Shown here in pieces: positions 9,146 through 17,958 of a DNA stretch of 64,000 nucleotides. A program made the position numbers and the translations under genes. How positions within the stretch are numbered: the first letter of the stretch is position 1; each line of letters begins with the position of its first letter. Source of the stretch: Novosphingobium sp. GTDB taxonomy: Bacteria > Pseudomonadota > Alphaproteobacteria > Sphingomonadales > Sphingomonadaceae. The stretch covers positions 20,248-84,247 of the forward strand of contig JAPLPG010000235.1 of NCBI GenBank assembly GCA_026400375.1, in the 5' to 3' direction. The notes under the pieces are model-generated. The model did no database searches. It was given only the letters and a program-made list of their open reading frames with translations, and was not told the origin of the DNA.

Positions 9146-9757
9146 ATGGCAGACACTGGAACGCAGCCTGAACAGCCGCCCGCGCCGCCGATGGGCACGG
9201 CCATCGCTGCGCCCCGGGCCATGCCATCGGTCCCTTCGCCCTCGGGCTATTCCAATCACGCCATCCATCTTGTCCGCACCAGCCAGCAGATCACTCTCTC
9301 GCTCAGCCAGATGGCCGATGCCAAGGCCTCGATCCTGATGGGCGCAACGTTCGTCGTGTTCACCATTTCGGTGGGGCAGGCAAAGACCGGGGCGATGCCG
9401 TGGTCGCTCGGCGTTCTGGCCATTTTCGCCTTTATTTCAGCGATGTGCGCGGTGTTCACGGTGCTTCCGTCGATCAGCGGGCCAAGTTCGGCAAAGCTGA
9501 ACGATGGCAAGTCGAACAAGCTGTTCTTCGGCTTCTTCACGCACATGGATGAAGAGGAATGGACCCTGTCGATCCTCGACGACCTGCGCAGCGATGAAGC
9601 CATCTTCCGCTCGATGCTGCATGATATCTACCAGAACGGGCAGGTCCTGCAGCGCAAGAAATACCGCTATCTCTCGATCGCGTATCGCAGCTTCATGGTC
9701 GGCCTGTGCCTGACCGCGGTAACCTTCATCATCGAATATGCGATCAGGTATTCCTAG
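9146..9757 (+). CDS. two-TM membrane protein resembling the Pycsar effector TM domain (PycTM, formerly DUF5706)
   Basis: LSLSQMADAKASILMGATFVVFTISV plus DLRSDEAIFRSMLHDIYQNGQVLQRKKYRYLSIAYRSFMVGL pattern; TM pair and C-terminal TM. Confidence 0.6.
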   Translation: MADTGTQPEQPPAPPMGTAIAAPRAMPSVPSPSGYSNHAIHLVRTSQQITLSLSQMADAKASILMGATFVVFTISVGQAKTGAMPWSLGVLAIFAFISAMCAVFTVLPSISGPSSAKLNDGKSNKLFFGFFTHMDEEEWTLSILDDLRSDEAIFRSMLHDIYQNGQVLQRKKYRYLSIAYRSFMVGLCLTAVTFIIEYAIRYS

Positions 9758-10122
9758 ACCAGCGCATTCACCGCCACCATGAAGGGTGCGATCGATACCG
9801 GCTTGGCCAGATAGCCTTCCGCCCCGGCCTCGCGGATCGCCTCTTCATCGCCCTTGCCGGCATAGGCGGTGACGGCAAGGATGGGGATGCCCTTCAGGTC
9901 CTCGTCCGCCTTCAGCGCTTCGATCAGGTCCATGCCGGAAATGTCGGGCAACTGGATGTCCATGATCACCAGATGCGGCATGAACAGGCGCGTGCGCTCA
10001 ATCGCCACGCGCCCGTCGGCCACCGGTTCCACCTCGAACCCCTTGGCGCGCAGCAGGTCGCAGAACAGCTTGCGGTTGAGGTCGTTATCCTCGACAACCA
10101 GAATTCTTTTTGCCACTGACAC
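9754..10122 (-). CDS. divK: single-domain response regulator, DivK-like
   Basis: KRILVVEDNDLNRKLFCDLLRAKGFEV...HLVIMDIQLPDISGMDLI...AVTAYAGKGDEE; non-ATG start assumed. Confidence 0.8.
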   Translation of the reverse strand: MSVAKRILVVEDNDLNRKLFCDLLRAKGFEVEPVADGRVAIERTRLFMPHLVIMDIQLPDISGMDLIEALKADEDLKGIPILAVTAYAGKGDEEAIREAGAEGYLAKPVSIAPFMVAVNALV

Positions 10123-10182
10123 GCCTGTTTCCCGAACTGCACCTAGGAGCACCTAGATGCCCCTTATGCCCCGCGAAAGGCC

Positions 10183-10458
10183 CTGACAATCATCCGCGAG
10201 CCTTCCTCCACGCCCGATGCCGCAGCGATTGCGCTGCAGGCGCTCGGCTGGGTCCTGTCCGATGGCCCCCGCGCCGAACGCTTCCTCGGATTGACCGGCC
10301 TCAGCCCGGATGACCTGCGCGCCGGGCTGGGAGATCCCGCCATTCTGGGTGCAGTTCTCGAATTTCTCGCCAATCACGAAGCGGACCTTGTCAACGCGGC
10401 CTTCGCGCTCGACATGTCGCCAGCGGCCATCATCGCCGCGCGAAAGGAACTGTCATGA
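10183..10458 (+). CDS. DUF3572-like protein with no ATG or GTG start
   Basis: Open frame ending TGA 10456-10458 reads LTIIREPSSTPDAAAIALQALGWVLSDGPRAERFLGLTGLSPDDLRAGLGDPAILGAVLEFLANHEADLVNAAFALDMSPAAIIAARKELS. Absent from the ATG-only ORF track. CTG at 10183 is a candidate start. Confidence 0.6.
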   Translation: MTIIREPSSTPDAAAIALQALGWVLSDGPRAERFLGLTGLSPDDLRAGLGDPAILGAVLEFLANHEADLVNAAFALDMSPAAIIAARKELS

Positions 10459-11099
10459 GCCGCCCCCTGATCGTCAGCGATTGTGACGAGGTGCTGCTGC
10501 ACATGGTCGCCCCGTTCCGTGACTGGCTGGGCCAAAAGGAAGGCGTGACCTTCAAGATGGACAGCGCCGATTTTTCAAAGGCGATGCGCTATGCCAAGGA
10601 CGGCAGCCTGGTCCCGCCCGAACAGATATGGAGCCTGCTCAACAAGTTCTTCGACACGGAAATGCACCGCCAGCAGGCGATTGCCGGGGCCGTAGCCGGG
10701 ATCAACAAGGTTGCCGAAAACGCCGATGTGGTGATCCTCACCAACCTCAACGATCACCGCCGCGAAACCCGTGCGCGGCAACTGGCCGATGTCGGCATCA
10801 ACGCCCGCGTGTTCACCAACCAGGGGCCGAAAGGCCCGGCTCTGAAGGCGATCCTCGATGAATACAATCCCAGCCGCGCGCTGTTCATCGACGATCTGCC
10901 GCAGCACCACGATTCGGTGTCGCAGTTGACTCCGCAAGTGATCCGCCTGCACCTTTGTGGCGAACCGCTGCTTGCCCCGCACATCGATTGCGCGCATCAG
11001 GCGGGCCATGCGCACGCCCGGATCGACGATTGGGAAACGGCGCTGCCCTGGATCATCGACCAGATTCATCTTGAAAATACCTCTGGAGACGCCGCGTGA
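10455..11099 (+). CDS. HAD-like phosphatase family protein
   Basis: IVSDCDEVLLHM motif and ALFIDDLPQHHDSV acidic motif; overlaps previous ORF (ATGA). Confidence 0.65.
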   Translation: MSRPLIVSDCDEVLLHMVAPFRDWLGQKEGVTFKMDSADFSKAMRYAKDGSLVPPEQIWSLLNKFFDTEMHRQQAIAGAVAGINKVAENADVVILTNLNDHRRETRARQLADVGINARVFTNQGPKGPALKAILDEYNPSRALFIDDLPQHHDSVSQLTPQVIRLHLCGEPLLAPHIDCAHQAGHAHARIDDWETALPWIIDQIHLENTSGDAA

Positions 11100-11563
11100 C
11101 CGATAGCGTAGAAGCCCGGCTGGCCGACCTTGGCCACACCCTGCCTGCCGCAGCCGCGCCCGTGGCCGCCTATGTGCCAACCGTTCTGGCAGGCGGCCTG
11201 CTCCACGTTTCGGGCCAATTGCCGTTCATCGATGGCAAGCTGGTGACGGGGCGTCTGGGCGAGGACGTGAGCCTTGAGCAGGGCACCGCTGCCGCACAAG
11301 CCTGCGCGCTGATGATCCTGGCACAGGTCAAGGCCGCGCTCGGTTCGCTCGACCGGGTGGAGCGCGTGGTCAAGCTGGGCGCGTTCATCTCCTCGACCGG
11401 CACCTTCACCGATCAGCCAAAGGTCGCCAACGGCGCATCCGAACTGATGGTGGCCGCATTCGGCGATGCCGGAAAGCATGCCCGCAGCGCAGTGGGCGTG
11501 CCGGTGCTGCCCTTGGGCGCTGCGGTGGAAGTCGATGCTATCCTTGCCATTCGCGCTGCTTGA
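11096..11563 (+). CDS. RidA family protein
   Basis: YVPTVLAGGLLHVSGQLPF...RVVKLGAFISSTGTFTDQPKVANGAS...HARSAVGVPVLPLGAAVEVDAI. Confidence 0.85.
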   Translation: MTDSVEARLADLGHTLPAAAAPVAAYVPTVLAGGLLHVSGQLPFIDGKLVTGRLGEDVSLEQGTAAAQACALMILAQVKAALGSLDRVERVVKLGAFISSTGTFTDQPKVANGASELMVAAFGDAGKHARSAVGVPVLPLGAAVEVDAILAIRAA

Positions 11564-12311
11564 CCGCTTTCTGGTCCCCGCGCCGAAGGAGGCGCGGGTC
11601 GGCTGGCTGAGAGGGCGCAGCTATGCCCATCGCGGGCTGCACGGCCCCGGCGTGCCGGAAAATTCGCCATCTGCCTTTGCGCTCGCCATCCAGCGCGGCA
11701 TGGGCATCGAATGCGATGTGCAGCGCACCGCCGACGGGCAGGCGATGGTCTTCCACGATTGGGAGCTTGACCGGCTGACAGCCCAAGGCGGCGCGGTGAT
11801 CGATCGCCGCGCCGATGAACTGGCCCGGCTGCCACTGACCGGCAGCAGCGATTGCATCCCCACCTTGCGCATGTTCCTCGATCAGGTGGCCGGCCAGGTT
11901 CCGGTGCTGATCGAACTGAAATCCAGGGCAGACATCCGCGTCGCGCCGTTGTGCCTTGCGGTGCGCCGCGCGCTCGAAGGCTATCCGGGCCAGGCGGCAG
12001 TGATGAGCTTCGATCCGCGCGTCAGCCGCTGGTTCGCGCGCCATTCGCCGCACATCCCCCACGGCCTTGTCGTCACCGAAAACGGCAGCCGCACGCTGCC
12101 TGCCACCATCAAGCTGCACATGGCCTTCTGGCAGGCCCGCCCGCTGTTCCTGGCGTGGGACGTGCGCGATCTGCCGAGCAAGTTCGTGGCCACGCAGCGC
12201 TGGCGCGGGTTCCCGGTGCTGACATGGACGGTGCGCTCTGCCGAACATGCCGCCCGCGCTGCCGAATGTGCCGATGGACCTATTGCCGAAGGGGCAGGCA
12301 TCGGGGCATGA
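11535..12311 (+). CDS. glycerophosphodiester phosphodiesterase family protein
   Basis: AHRGLHGPGVPENSPSAFALAI...IECDVQRTADGQAMVFHDWELDRLT. Confidence 0.88.
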   Translation: MLSLPFALLDRFLVPAPKEARVGWLRGRSYAHRGLHGPGVPENSPSAFALAIQRGMGIECDVQRTADGQAMVFHDWELDRLTAQGGAVIDRRADELARLPLTGSSDCIPTLRMFLDQVAGQVPVLIELKSRADIRVAPLCLAVRRALEGYPGQAAVMSFDPRVSRWFARHSPHIPHGLVVTENGSRTLPATIKLHMAFWQARPLFLAWDVRDLPSKFVATQRWRGFPVLTWTVRSAEHAARAAECADGPIAEGAGIGA

Positions 12312-12318
12312 CGCGCGG

Positions 12319-13449
12319 GTGACCTACACCGCGCGCATCCACAAATCCGTTTCGGAAATCGCAGCCGCCGATTGGGACCGGCTGGCAGGCGAAGGCAACC
12401 CCTTCGTTTCCCATGCTTTCCTGAAGCTGCTGGAGGATTCGGGATCGGTCGGCGGCCGCTCCGGCTGGTCCCCGCTGCCCATCGTGATCGAGGGCGAAGG
12501 GGGCCGCCCCGCCGCCGCGCTGCCGGCCTATCTGAAGACCCACAGCCAGGGCGAATATGTGTTCGACCACGCCTGGGCCGATGCCTGGCACCGCGCCGGC
12601 GGCGACTATTACCCCAAGCTCCAGATCGCCGCGCCCTTCACCCCCGCCACCGGCCCGCGCCTGCTGCTGGGCGAGCGCGAGGACCTTGCCACGCCCTTGC
12701 TGCGCGCGGTGGAGCAATTGTGCGACAGCAACGGCCTGTCATCGGCCCACGCCACGTTCGTCACGCCCGAACAGATGCCGCTGTTCGAAGCCGCCGGCTG
12801 GCTGCCGCGCAGCGATATCCAGTTCCACTGGGAAAACCGCGGCTACGCAAGCTTCGCCGATTTCCTGGCGGTCCTGTCCTCGGACAAGCGCAAGAACCTG
12901 CGCAAGGAACGCGCCAAGGCGCAGGACGGCGTCGAGATCCGCCAGCTGACCGGCGACATGATCCGCCCCGAACACTGGGACGCGTTCTGGCTGTTCTATC
13001 AGGACACCGGCATGCGCAAATGGGGCCGCCCCTACCTGACGCGCGAAGCGTTCGACCTGATCGGGCAGCGCATGGCCGACAAGGTGCTGCTGGTGCTGGC
13101 CTTCCTCGATGATCAGCCGGTCGCGGGCGCGATAAACTTCATCGGCGGCGATGCACTCTACGGCCGCTACTGGGGCGCGCTGGTGGAAAAGCCCTTCCTC
13201 CATTTCGAGCTGTGCTATTATCAGGCGATAGACGCCGCCATCGCGCTGGGCCTGTCGCGCGTGGAAGCCGGCGCCCAAGGCGGGCACAAGCTGGCGCGCG
13301 GCTATGAACCGGTCCAGACCCTATCGGCCCACTACATCGCCGACCCGGGCTTCCGCCGCGCCGTGGCCGATTTTCTGGAACGCGAACGGGCAGGGGTGGC
13401 GCAGGACCAGCTGGTGCTGGGCACGCGGACGCCGTTCAGGAAGGGGTGA
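12319..13449 (+). CDS. GNAT/peptidogalycan-biosynthesis-like family protein (DUF482)
   Basis: NPFVSHAFLKLLEDSG...YVFDHAWADAWHRAGGDYYPKLQIAAPFTPATGPRLL...EAGAQGGHKLARGYEP; GTG start at 12319. Confidence 0.8.
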   Translation: MTYTARIHKSVSEIAAADWDRLAGEGNPFVSHAFLKLLEDSGSVGGRSGWSPLPIVIEGEGGRPAAALPAYLKTHSQGEYVFDHAWADAWHRAGGDYYPKLQIAAPFTPATGPRLLLGEREDLATPLLRAVEQLCDSNGLSSAHATFVTPEQMPLFEAAGWLPRSDIQFHWENRGYASFADFLAVLSSDKRKNLRKERAKAQDGVEIRQLTGDMIRPEHWDAFWLFYQDTGMRKWGRPYLTREAFDLIGQRMADKVLLVLAFLDDQPVAGAINFIGGDALYGRYWGALVEKPFLHFELCYYQAIDAAIALGLSRVEAGAQGGHKLARGYEPVQTLSAHYIADPGFRRAVADFLERERAGVAQDQLVLGTRTPFRKG

Positions 13450-13533
13450 GGGGGCGTGGTCTCACCAGCTCAAAACCTCGCCACACCGGGGTGATGGCAG
13501 TCTTTATGGCAAGCTGAAACGGGCCGAGGTCCG

Positions 13534-13938
13534 TCAGTCCAGCTTGGCGGACAGCAGGTTGGGGTTCCGAAGGACGACCTCAGATTTCTTTCGCCAGAAT
13601 GGCGCGAAGTAGCGTGTCAATGCTAAGCTCGTCCAAGATCCATCTTCGAGGCCTTCAAGGATCGACTTTTGAAGCACTTGCCCGCGATAAATCTCGCGGA
13701 CTCGAGCATTTCCGGAAAAGCACCACGCAACGAGGTCTAACGCTTCCGTTGCCTCATCGAAGTGCTGGTGCCAGCCACCGCTGCCTAAAAATACGGTCCA
13801 TTCATCTCCGTCGCGGCGTAGCTCGACCGCGAAACCGCCAGAGCGGGGCGCAGCAATGCTGACCCATTGATCGCCTTTCGACCAATTCAATTCCGGGTGC
13901 TTCGCAAGCTTGTCAGCTAACGCGGCTAATGCGTCCAT
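13534..13938 (-). CDS. hypothetical protein
   Basis: ORF MDALAALADKLAKHPELNWSKGDQWVSIAAPRS...; no family recognised. Confidence 0.55.
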   Translation of the reverse strand: MDALAALADKLAKHPELNWSKGDQWVSIAAPRSGGFAVELRRDGDEWTVFLGSGGWHQHFDEATEALDLVAWCFSGNARVREIYRGQVLQKSILEGLEDGSWTSLALTRYFAPFWRKKSEVVLRNPNLLSAKLD

Positions 13939-13946
13939 TTCATTCA

Positions 13947-14306
13947 CTAAGCCGCCGCCCGACCGCTGCGCAGCCATTCGCGGGCGCGGCGCTGGGCTTC
14001 GGCGATCTCGCGCGCGGTCATTTCGTCGGCCACGTCGGCGCGGCAGTAGGCGGCTTCCTCGTGTCCGCCCACAGCGGCCAGGTTGAACCACTTGTGGGCC
14101 TCGATCATGTCGCAAGGCACGCCGTTGCTGCCGGTCGAATAGGCCACCCCCAGATCGAACAGCGCATTGCCATCGCCGTTGGCGGCGGCTGCCAGGCAGG
14201 TGGCGACAAGCAGGTCGCCTGCCGCTGTTGCCTGAGCCTTGGCCGATTGTGCCGAAATGCTTGCCGAATCATCCGGCGAGACGAGCTTGATCCATCCCTG
14301 AGCCAT
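13947..14306 (-). CDS. Sel1-repeat-containing protein
   Basis: GNALFDLGVAYSTGSNGVPCDMIEAHKWFNLAAVGGHEEA. Confidence 0.7.
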   Translation of the reverse strand: MAQGWIKLVSPDDSASISAQSAKAQATAAGDLLVATCLAAAANGDGNALFDLGVAYSTGSNGVPCDMIEAHKWFNLAAVGGHEEAAYCRADVADEMTAREIAEAQRRAREWLRSGRAAA

Positions 14307-14620
14307 TAACCATACCCCCTTCGAAGAAAGCTGGCCCCAAGCCTTCAGGGGTGCTTCCGATGGGGTGAAAGTCACAATTCTTGGTCAATAAATGGTTAAC
14401 GCCGAAATTCTTGTGTTTTCGGTTGAAACAGATTGGGAAAACCACGGGTGATCCCTGACACTTCACGCCGCCTTAATGCACTGTATGCGCCTAATCGCTT
14501 GTGCGGGTCACAGGCCAATCCTATAGGCGCGGCAGCACAGAGTCTGCGCGCCCGCCGGGGAAACGAGGGGGGAAGAATGCAGGCCGGGAGGGGCGGATAG
14601 CTTGTTATGCGGAGGGCCGA

Positions 14621-15079
14621 ATGGCTGGGGTTTTGAGTGACGAGATTGACGTTCTTGCCAAGGCACGGCGCGCTCTTCCGGGCGACTATGTGCCAAGCGA
14701 TGACGAACAGTACATGAACGAAGCGCAGCAGGATTATTTCCGCCGCCTGTTGCTGGAATGGAAGAAGTCGATCCTGTCGGCGGCGGCCGGAACGCTTTCC
14801 GCGCTGCAGGACGGTCCCATTCGCGAACCAGACCTCAACGATCGCGCATCGAGCGAGACCGACTGGGGCATCGAACTGCGCACGCGCGATCGCCAGCGCA
14901 AGCTGATCGCCAAGATCGATTCTGCGATGCGCCGCATCGATGAAGGCGAATATGGTTACTGCGAAGTGACCGGCGAGCCGATCGGCCTTGGCCGGCTGAT
15001 TGCGCGGCCCATCGCCACGATGACCGTCGAAGCGCAGGAAGCGCATGAACGCAGAGAGAAAATTTCGCGCGACATGTGA
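14621..15079 (+). CDS. dksA: DksA/TraR family RNA polymerase-binding transcription factor
   Basis: FRRLLLEWKKSILSAA...IDSAMRRIDEGEYGYCEVTGEPIGLGRLIARPIATMTVEAQEAHERRE. Confidence 0.88.
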   Translation: MAGVLSDEIDVLAKARRALPGDYVPSDDEQYMNEAQQDYFRRLLLEWKKSILSAAAGTLSALQDGPIREPDLNDRASSETDWGIELRTRDRQRKLIAKIDSAMRRIDEGEYGYCEVTGEPIGLGRLIARPIATMTVEAQEAHERREKISRDM

Positions 15080-15228
15080 TTTGTGCACCGCCGCAAAGCC
15101 GGGTCGCTTCCGGTCATGCGGCGGTTAACAAAGGCGCGAGGTAACCGGATATTAACCGTGCCCGTTTAGAAGGCGGGGAGAAATACATGCGATAGCTTTT
15201 CCTGCGGGTATCGTTGTACCCTGCGGGC

Positions 15229-15618
15229 ATGGCATTCACGGGATTGGCAGGACCTCTGGTGACTGAGATCGACCATCGGCATATCGGGCGCGACAGCCTG
15301 TTCCTCATGGCGGAGGTACGCATGCCCGGTTCGGATGCCGAACACAGGGTGAAGGTGCGCAACCTGTCTGCCGGCGGCATAATGGCCGAAGGCGCGGTGA
15401 AGGTCCTGCGCGGCACCCAGATCGAAATCAGCCTGCGCAACATCGGCTGGGTCGAAGGCGTCGTTGCCTGGGTGCAGGACAACCGCTTTGGCATCGCATT
15501 CCACAAGGAAATTGATCCCAAGCTGGCGCGCGAACCGGTGGGCATGGGGGAATCGACCCCGCGCTTCGTCAAGCCGCCGATCCTTTCGGCGCCGATCGGT
15601 CCGCTCCGAAAGATCTGA
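15229..15618 (+). CDS. PilZ domain protein
   Basis: HRVKVRNLSAGGIMAEGAVKVLRGTQIEISLRNIGWVEGVVAWVQDNRFGIAF. Confidence 0.7.
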   Translation: MAFTGLAGPLVTEIDHRHIGRDSLFLMAEVRMPGSDAEHRVKVRNLSAGGIMAEGAVKVLRGTQIEISLRNIGWVEGVVAWVQDNRFGIAFHKEIDPKLAREPVGMGESTPRFVKPPILSAPIGPLRKI

Positions 15619-15710
15619 TTTCGGCCGATATCCGACTTTTCCCGCCAAATTCAAACGCCATCCCGGGTGCGTTCTGGACGGCTGGCCCCCGCTCGCCTAG
15701 GCTGGCGCGA

Positions 15711-17192
15711 ATGGCTGGCTGGCGTGCCTCAATCCCCCTTCTGGCGTTGCTGCTGTCCTCCTGCGGGCAGGGCGGTGACGGCACGCTGGGCGTGGCCGTG
15801 ATGGGCGATGCCACGGCATTGAAAGAGCGCGGCGTCCGCCTCTCCCCATCCGCACAGCTTGCCCGCGCCGCCACGTACGAAGGCCTGGTCGGGTTTGATG
15901 AAGCCGGGCGGGTGGTTCCGGCTCTGGCCGACCGCTGGATCGTGACCGACAACGGCCAGAGCTATATCTTCCGCCTGCGCGATGGCACCTGGCCCGATGG
16001 CAAGCGAATCGGTGCCGACGCCGCGGTCGCCCTGCTGCGCAAGGCCATCGGTGGGCTCAAGGGCACGGCACTTGGCCTCGATCTTGCGGCGATCGACGAA
16101 GTGCGCGTGATGGCTGACCGGGTGATCGAGATCGATCTGGTCGCGCCCGTGCCCGAACTGCTGATCCTGCTGGCCCAGCCGGAACTGGCGCTGTCATGGC
16201 AATCGGCCAAGGGCAGGCAGATCGGCACCGGGCCGATGGCGGTCACCCGAACGGATAAGGCATCCAGCATCTTCCGGCTGATTCCGCCGGCCCAGCGCGG
16301 CCTGCCCGAACAGGCCGACTTTGCCCGGCGGGCGCGGCCGCTGACGGTTACCTTCGCCACGCCTGCCAATGCGGTGGCGATGTTCGATGCAGGCGATATC
16401 GATGTGCTGCTGGGCGGACGCATCGATACCGTGCCGCTGGCCGGGCGCATCGGGCTGACGCGCGGCAACGTCCAACTCGATCCGGTCACCGGGCTGTTCG
16501 GGCTGCTCGTCACCCGCACCGAAGGCTTTCTGGGCGATTCGGCCAACCGTGAAGCGCTGGCCATGGCGATCGATCGCGATGCCTTGCTCGGCAGCTTCAA
16601 CATCGGCGGCTGGCAGCCGACCACGCGCATCGTCTCGCCCGATGCCGAAGACGATCTGGGCACCATTGGCGAACGCTGGCAGGGGATGAGCGCCGAGGAT
16701 CGGCAGGCACAGGCCGCCTCGCGCGTTGCCGCGTGGAAAGGGGCGGGCCGCGATCTGCCCACGTTCAACATCGCCATGCCCGATGGCGCGGGATCGTCGC
16801 TGGTGTTCGATGCGCTCCGGCGGGACTTTTCGCGGATCGGCATTGCCGTGCGCCGGGTCCCCGAAACGGACCGGGGCGATCTGCGGCTGGTCGATGTCGC
16901 CGCGCGCTATGGCCGCGCCACGTGGTTCCTCAACCAGCTGTCGTGCACCGTGCAGAAAGCGGTGTGCAGCCCGGCCGGGGATGAACGCGTGGCCGAGGCG
17001 CGGCGCGCGCTCGATCCCGCCGCGCGCGCGGCCTTGCTGGCCGAGGCCGAGGCCGAGATTACCGCCGCCAACGGGTTCATCCCCATCGCCCGCCCGCTGC
17101 GCTGGTCGATGGTGCGCAGCGGCACCACCGGCTTTGCGCAGAACCCATGGGGCTGGCATCCCTTGCCGCCGCTGGCGTGGCTCCCCAGATAG
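15711..17192 (+). CDS. ABC-type extracellular solute-binding protein family 5, lipoprotein
   Basis: Lipobox LLLSSC; YEGLVGFDEAGRVVPALADRWIVTDNGQSYIFRLRDGTWPDG. Confidence 0.8.
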   Translation: MAGWRASIPLLALLLSSCGQGGDGTLGVAVMGDATALKERGVRLSPSAQLARAATYEGLVGFDEAGRVVPALADRWIVTDNGQSYIFRLRDGTWPDGKRIGADAAVALLRKAIGGLKGTALGLDLAAIDEVRVMADRVIEIDLVAPVPELLILLAQPELALSWQSAKGRQIGTGPMAVTRTDKASSIFRLIPPAQRGLPEQADFARRARPLTVTFATPANAVAMFDAGDIDVLLGGRIDTVPLAGRIGLTRGNVQLDPVTGLFGLLVTRTEGFLGDSANREALAMAIDRDALLGSFNIGGWQPTTRIVSPDAEDDLGTIGERWQGMSAEDRQAQAASRVAAWKGAGRDLPTFNIAMPDGAGSSLVFDALRRDFSRIGIAVRRVPETDRGDLRLVDVAARYGRATWFLNQLSCTVQKAVCSPAGDERVAEARRALDPAARAALLAEAEAEITAANGFIPIARPLRWSMVRSGTTGFAQNPWGWHPLPPLAWLPR

Positions 17193-17197
17193 GCGGG

Positions 17198-17638
17198 ATG
17201 GACAAGCCCCACATCGCGCCGCCACACATCAACCGGGCGCAGCCCCTGCGCGCGGAAATTCCCGGTTTCGGCAAGGATGCGGCATCGGTGCTCCAGCGCA
17301 TCGAGCTGATGGAGCGCCTGCTCGAACGCAGCTTCACCATCCCCGGCATCCGCCGCGATGTCGGGCTCGATGCGATTGCCGGGCTGGTGCCGGTACTGGG
17401 CGATGTGCTGACCGCCGCGATGGGCGCCTATATCGTGTGGGAGGCGCGCAATCTTGGCCTGCCGAAGTGGAAGCTGTGGCGCATGGGTGCGAATGTCGCT
17501 TTCGATACGGCGATCGGCGCGGTGCCGCTGGTGGGCGATGCCTTCGACCTGTTCTTCCGCTCGAACTCGCGCAACCTGAAGATCCTGCGCAAGCATCTCG
17601 ACCGGCACCACCCGCAGGCGCGCGTGATCGAGGGGTGA
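17198..17638 (+). CDS. DUF4112-like membrane protein
   Basis: IPGIRRDVGLDAIAGLVPVLGDVLTAAMGAYIVWEA...AIGAVPLVGDAFDLFFRSNSRNLKILRKHL. Confidence 0.75.
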   Translation: MDKPHIAPPHINRAQPLRAEIPGFGKDAASVLQRIELMERLLERSFTIPGIRRDVGLDAIAGLVPVLGDVLTAAMGAYIVWEARNLGLPKWKLWRMGANVAFDTAIGAVPLVGDAFDLFFRSNSRNLKILRKHLDRHHPQARVIEG

Positions 17639-17678
17639 TTTTCAGAGCGGTCCCGGCGCTGCAGGTGCCCGATACTGC

Positions 17679-17885
17679 TCAGAAATCGATGGCAATCCCG
17701 TTCTTTTCCCAATCGCCAAAGCGCGTGGGGTCGATGCCATCGGGATCGTCACCGCGTTCGATCGGCTTGGGCGCGGGCGCGGGATCGGTGGTCCAGTGCG
17801 CGGGACGCGTGAAGCCTGCCGGACGTTCGGTGGCACGGGGGGTGGCGGGTGGCTGGGGCTGGGGCTGGGGCTGGGGCTGGTCCAT
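17679..17885 (-). CDS. DUF1674 / succinate dehydrogenase assembly factor 4-like small protein
   Basis: C-terminal PTRFGDWEKNGIAIDF signature; N-terminal QPQPQPQPQP. Confidence 0.75.
   Translation of the reverse strand: MDQPQPQPQPQPPATPRATERPAGFTRPAHWTTDPAPAPKPIERGDDPDGIDPTRFGDWEKNGIAIDF
17851..17880. repeat. 5 perfect copies of the hexamer GGCTGG
   Basis: ggctggggctggggctggggctggggctgg; encodes the QP repeat on the minus strand. Confidence 0.9.
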
Positions 17886-17958
17886 GGTCTTGCAAATGGG
17901 CCGTGGCGCGCACGGTTGCAATTGCATAATTGGGCACAAGCGCCGATAGGCCGCAGCC

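Noticed and set aside
9146-10122. Complete Pycsar defence operon
   Set aside because: No nucleotide cyclase gene in the neighbourhood; DivK is a plain receiver domain, so only an effector-like protein is supported.
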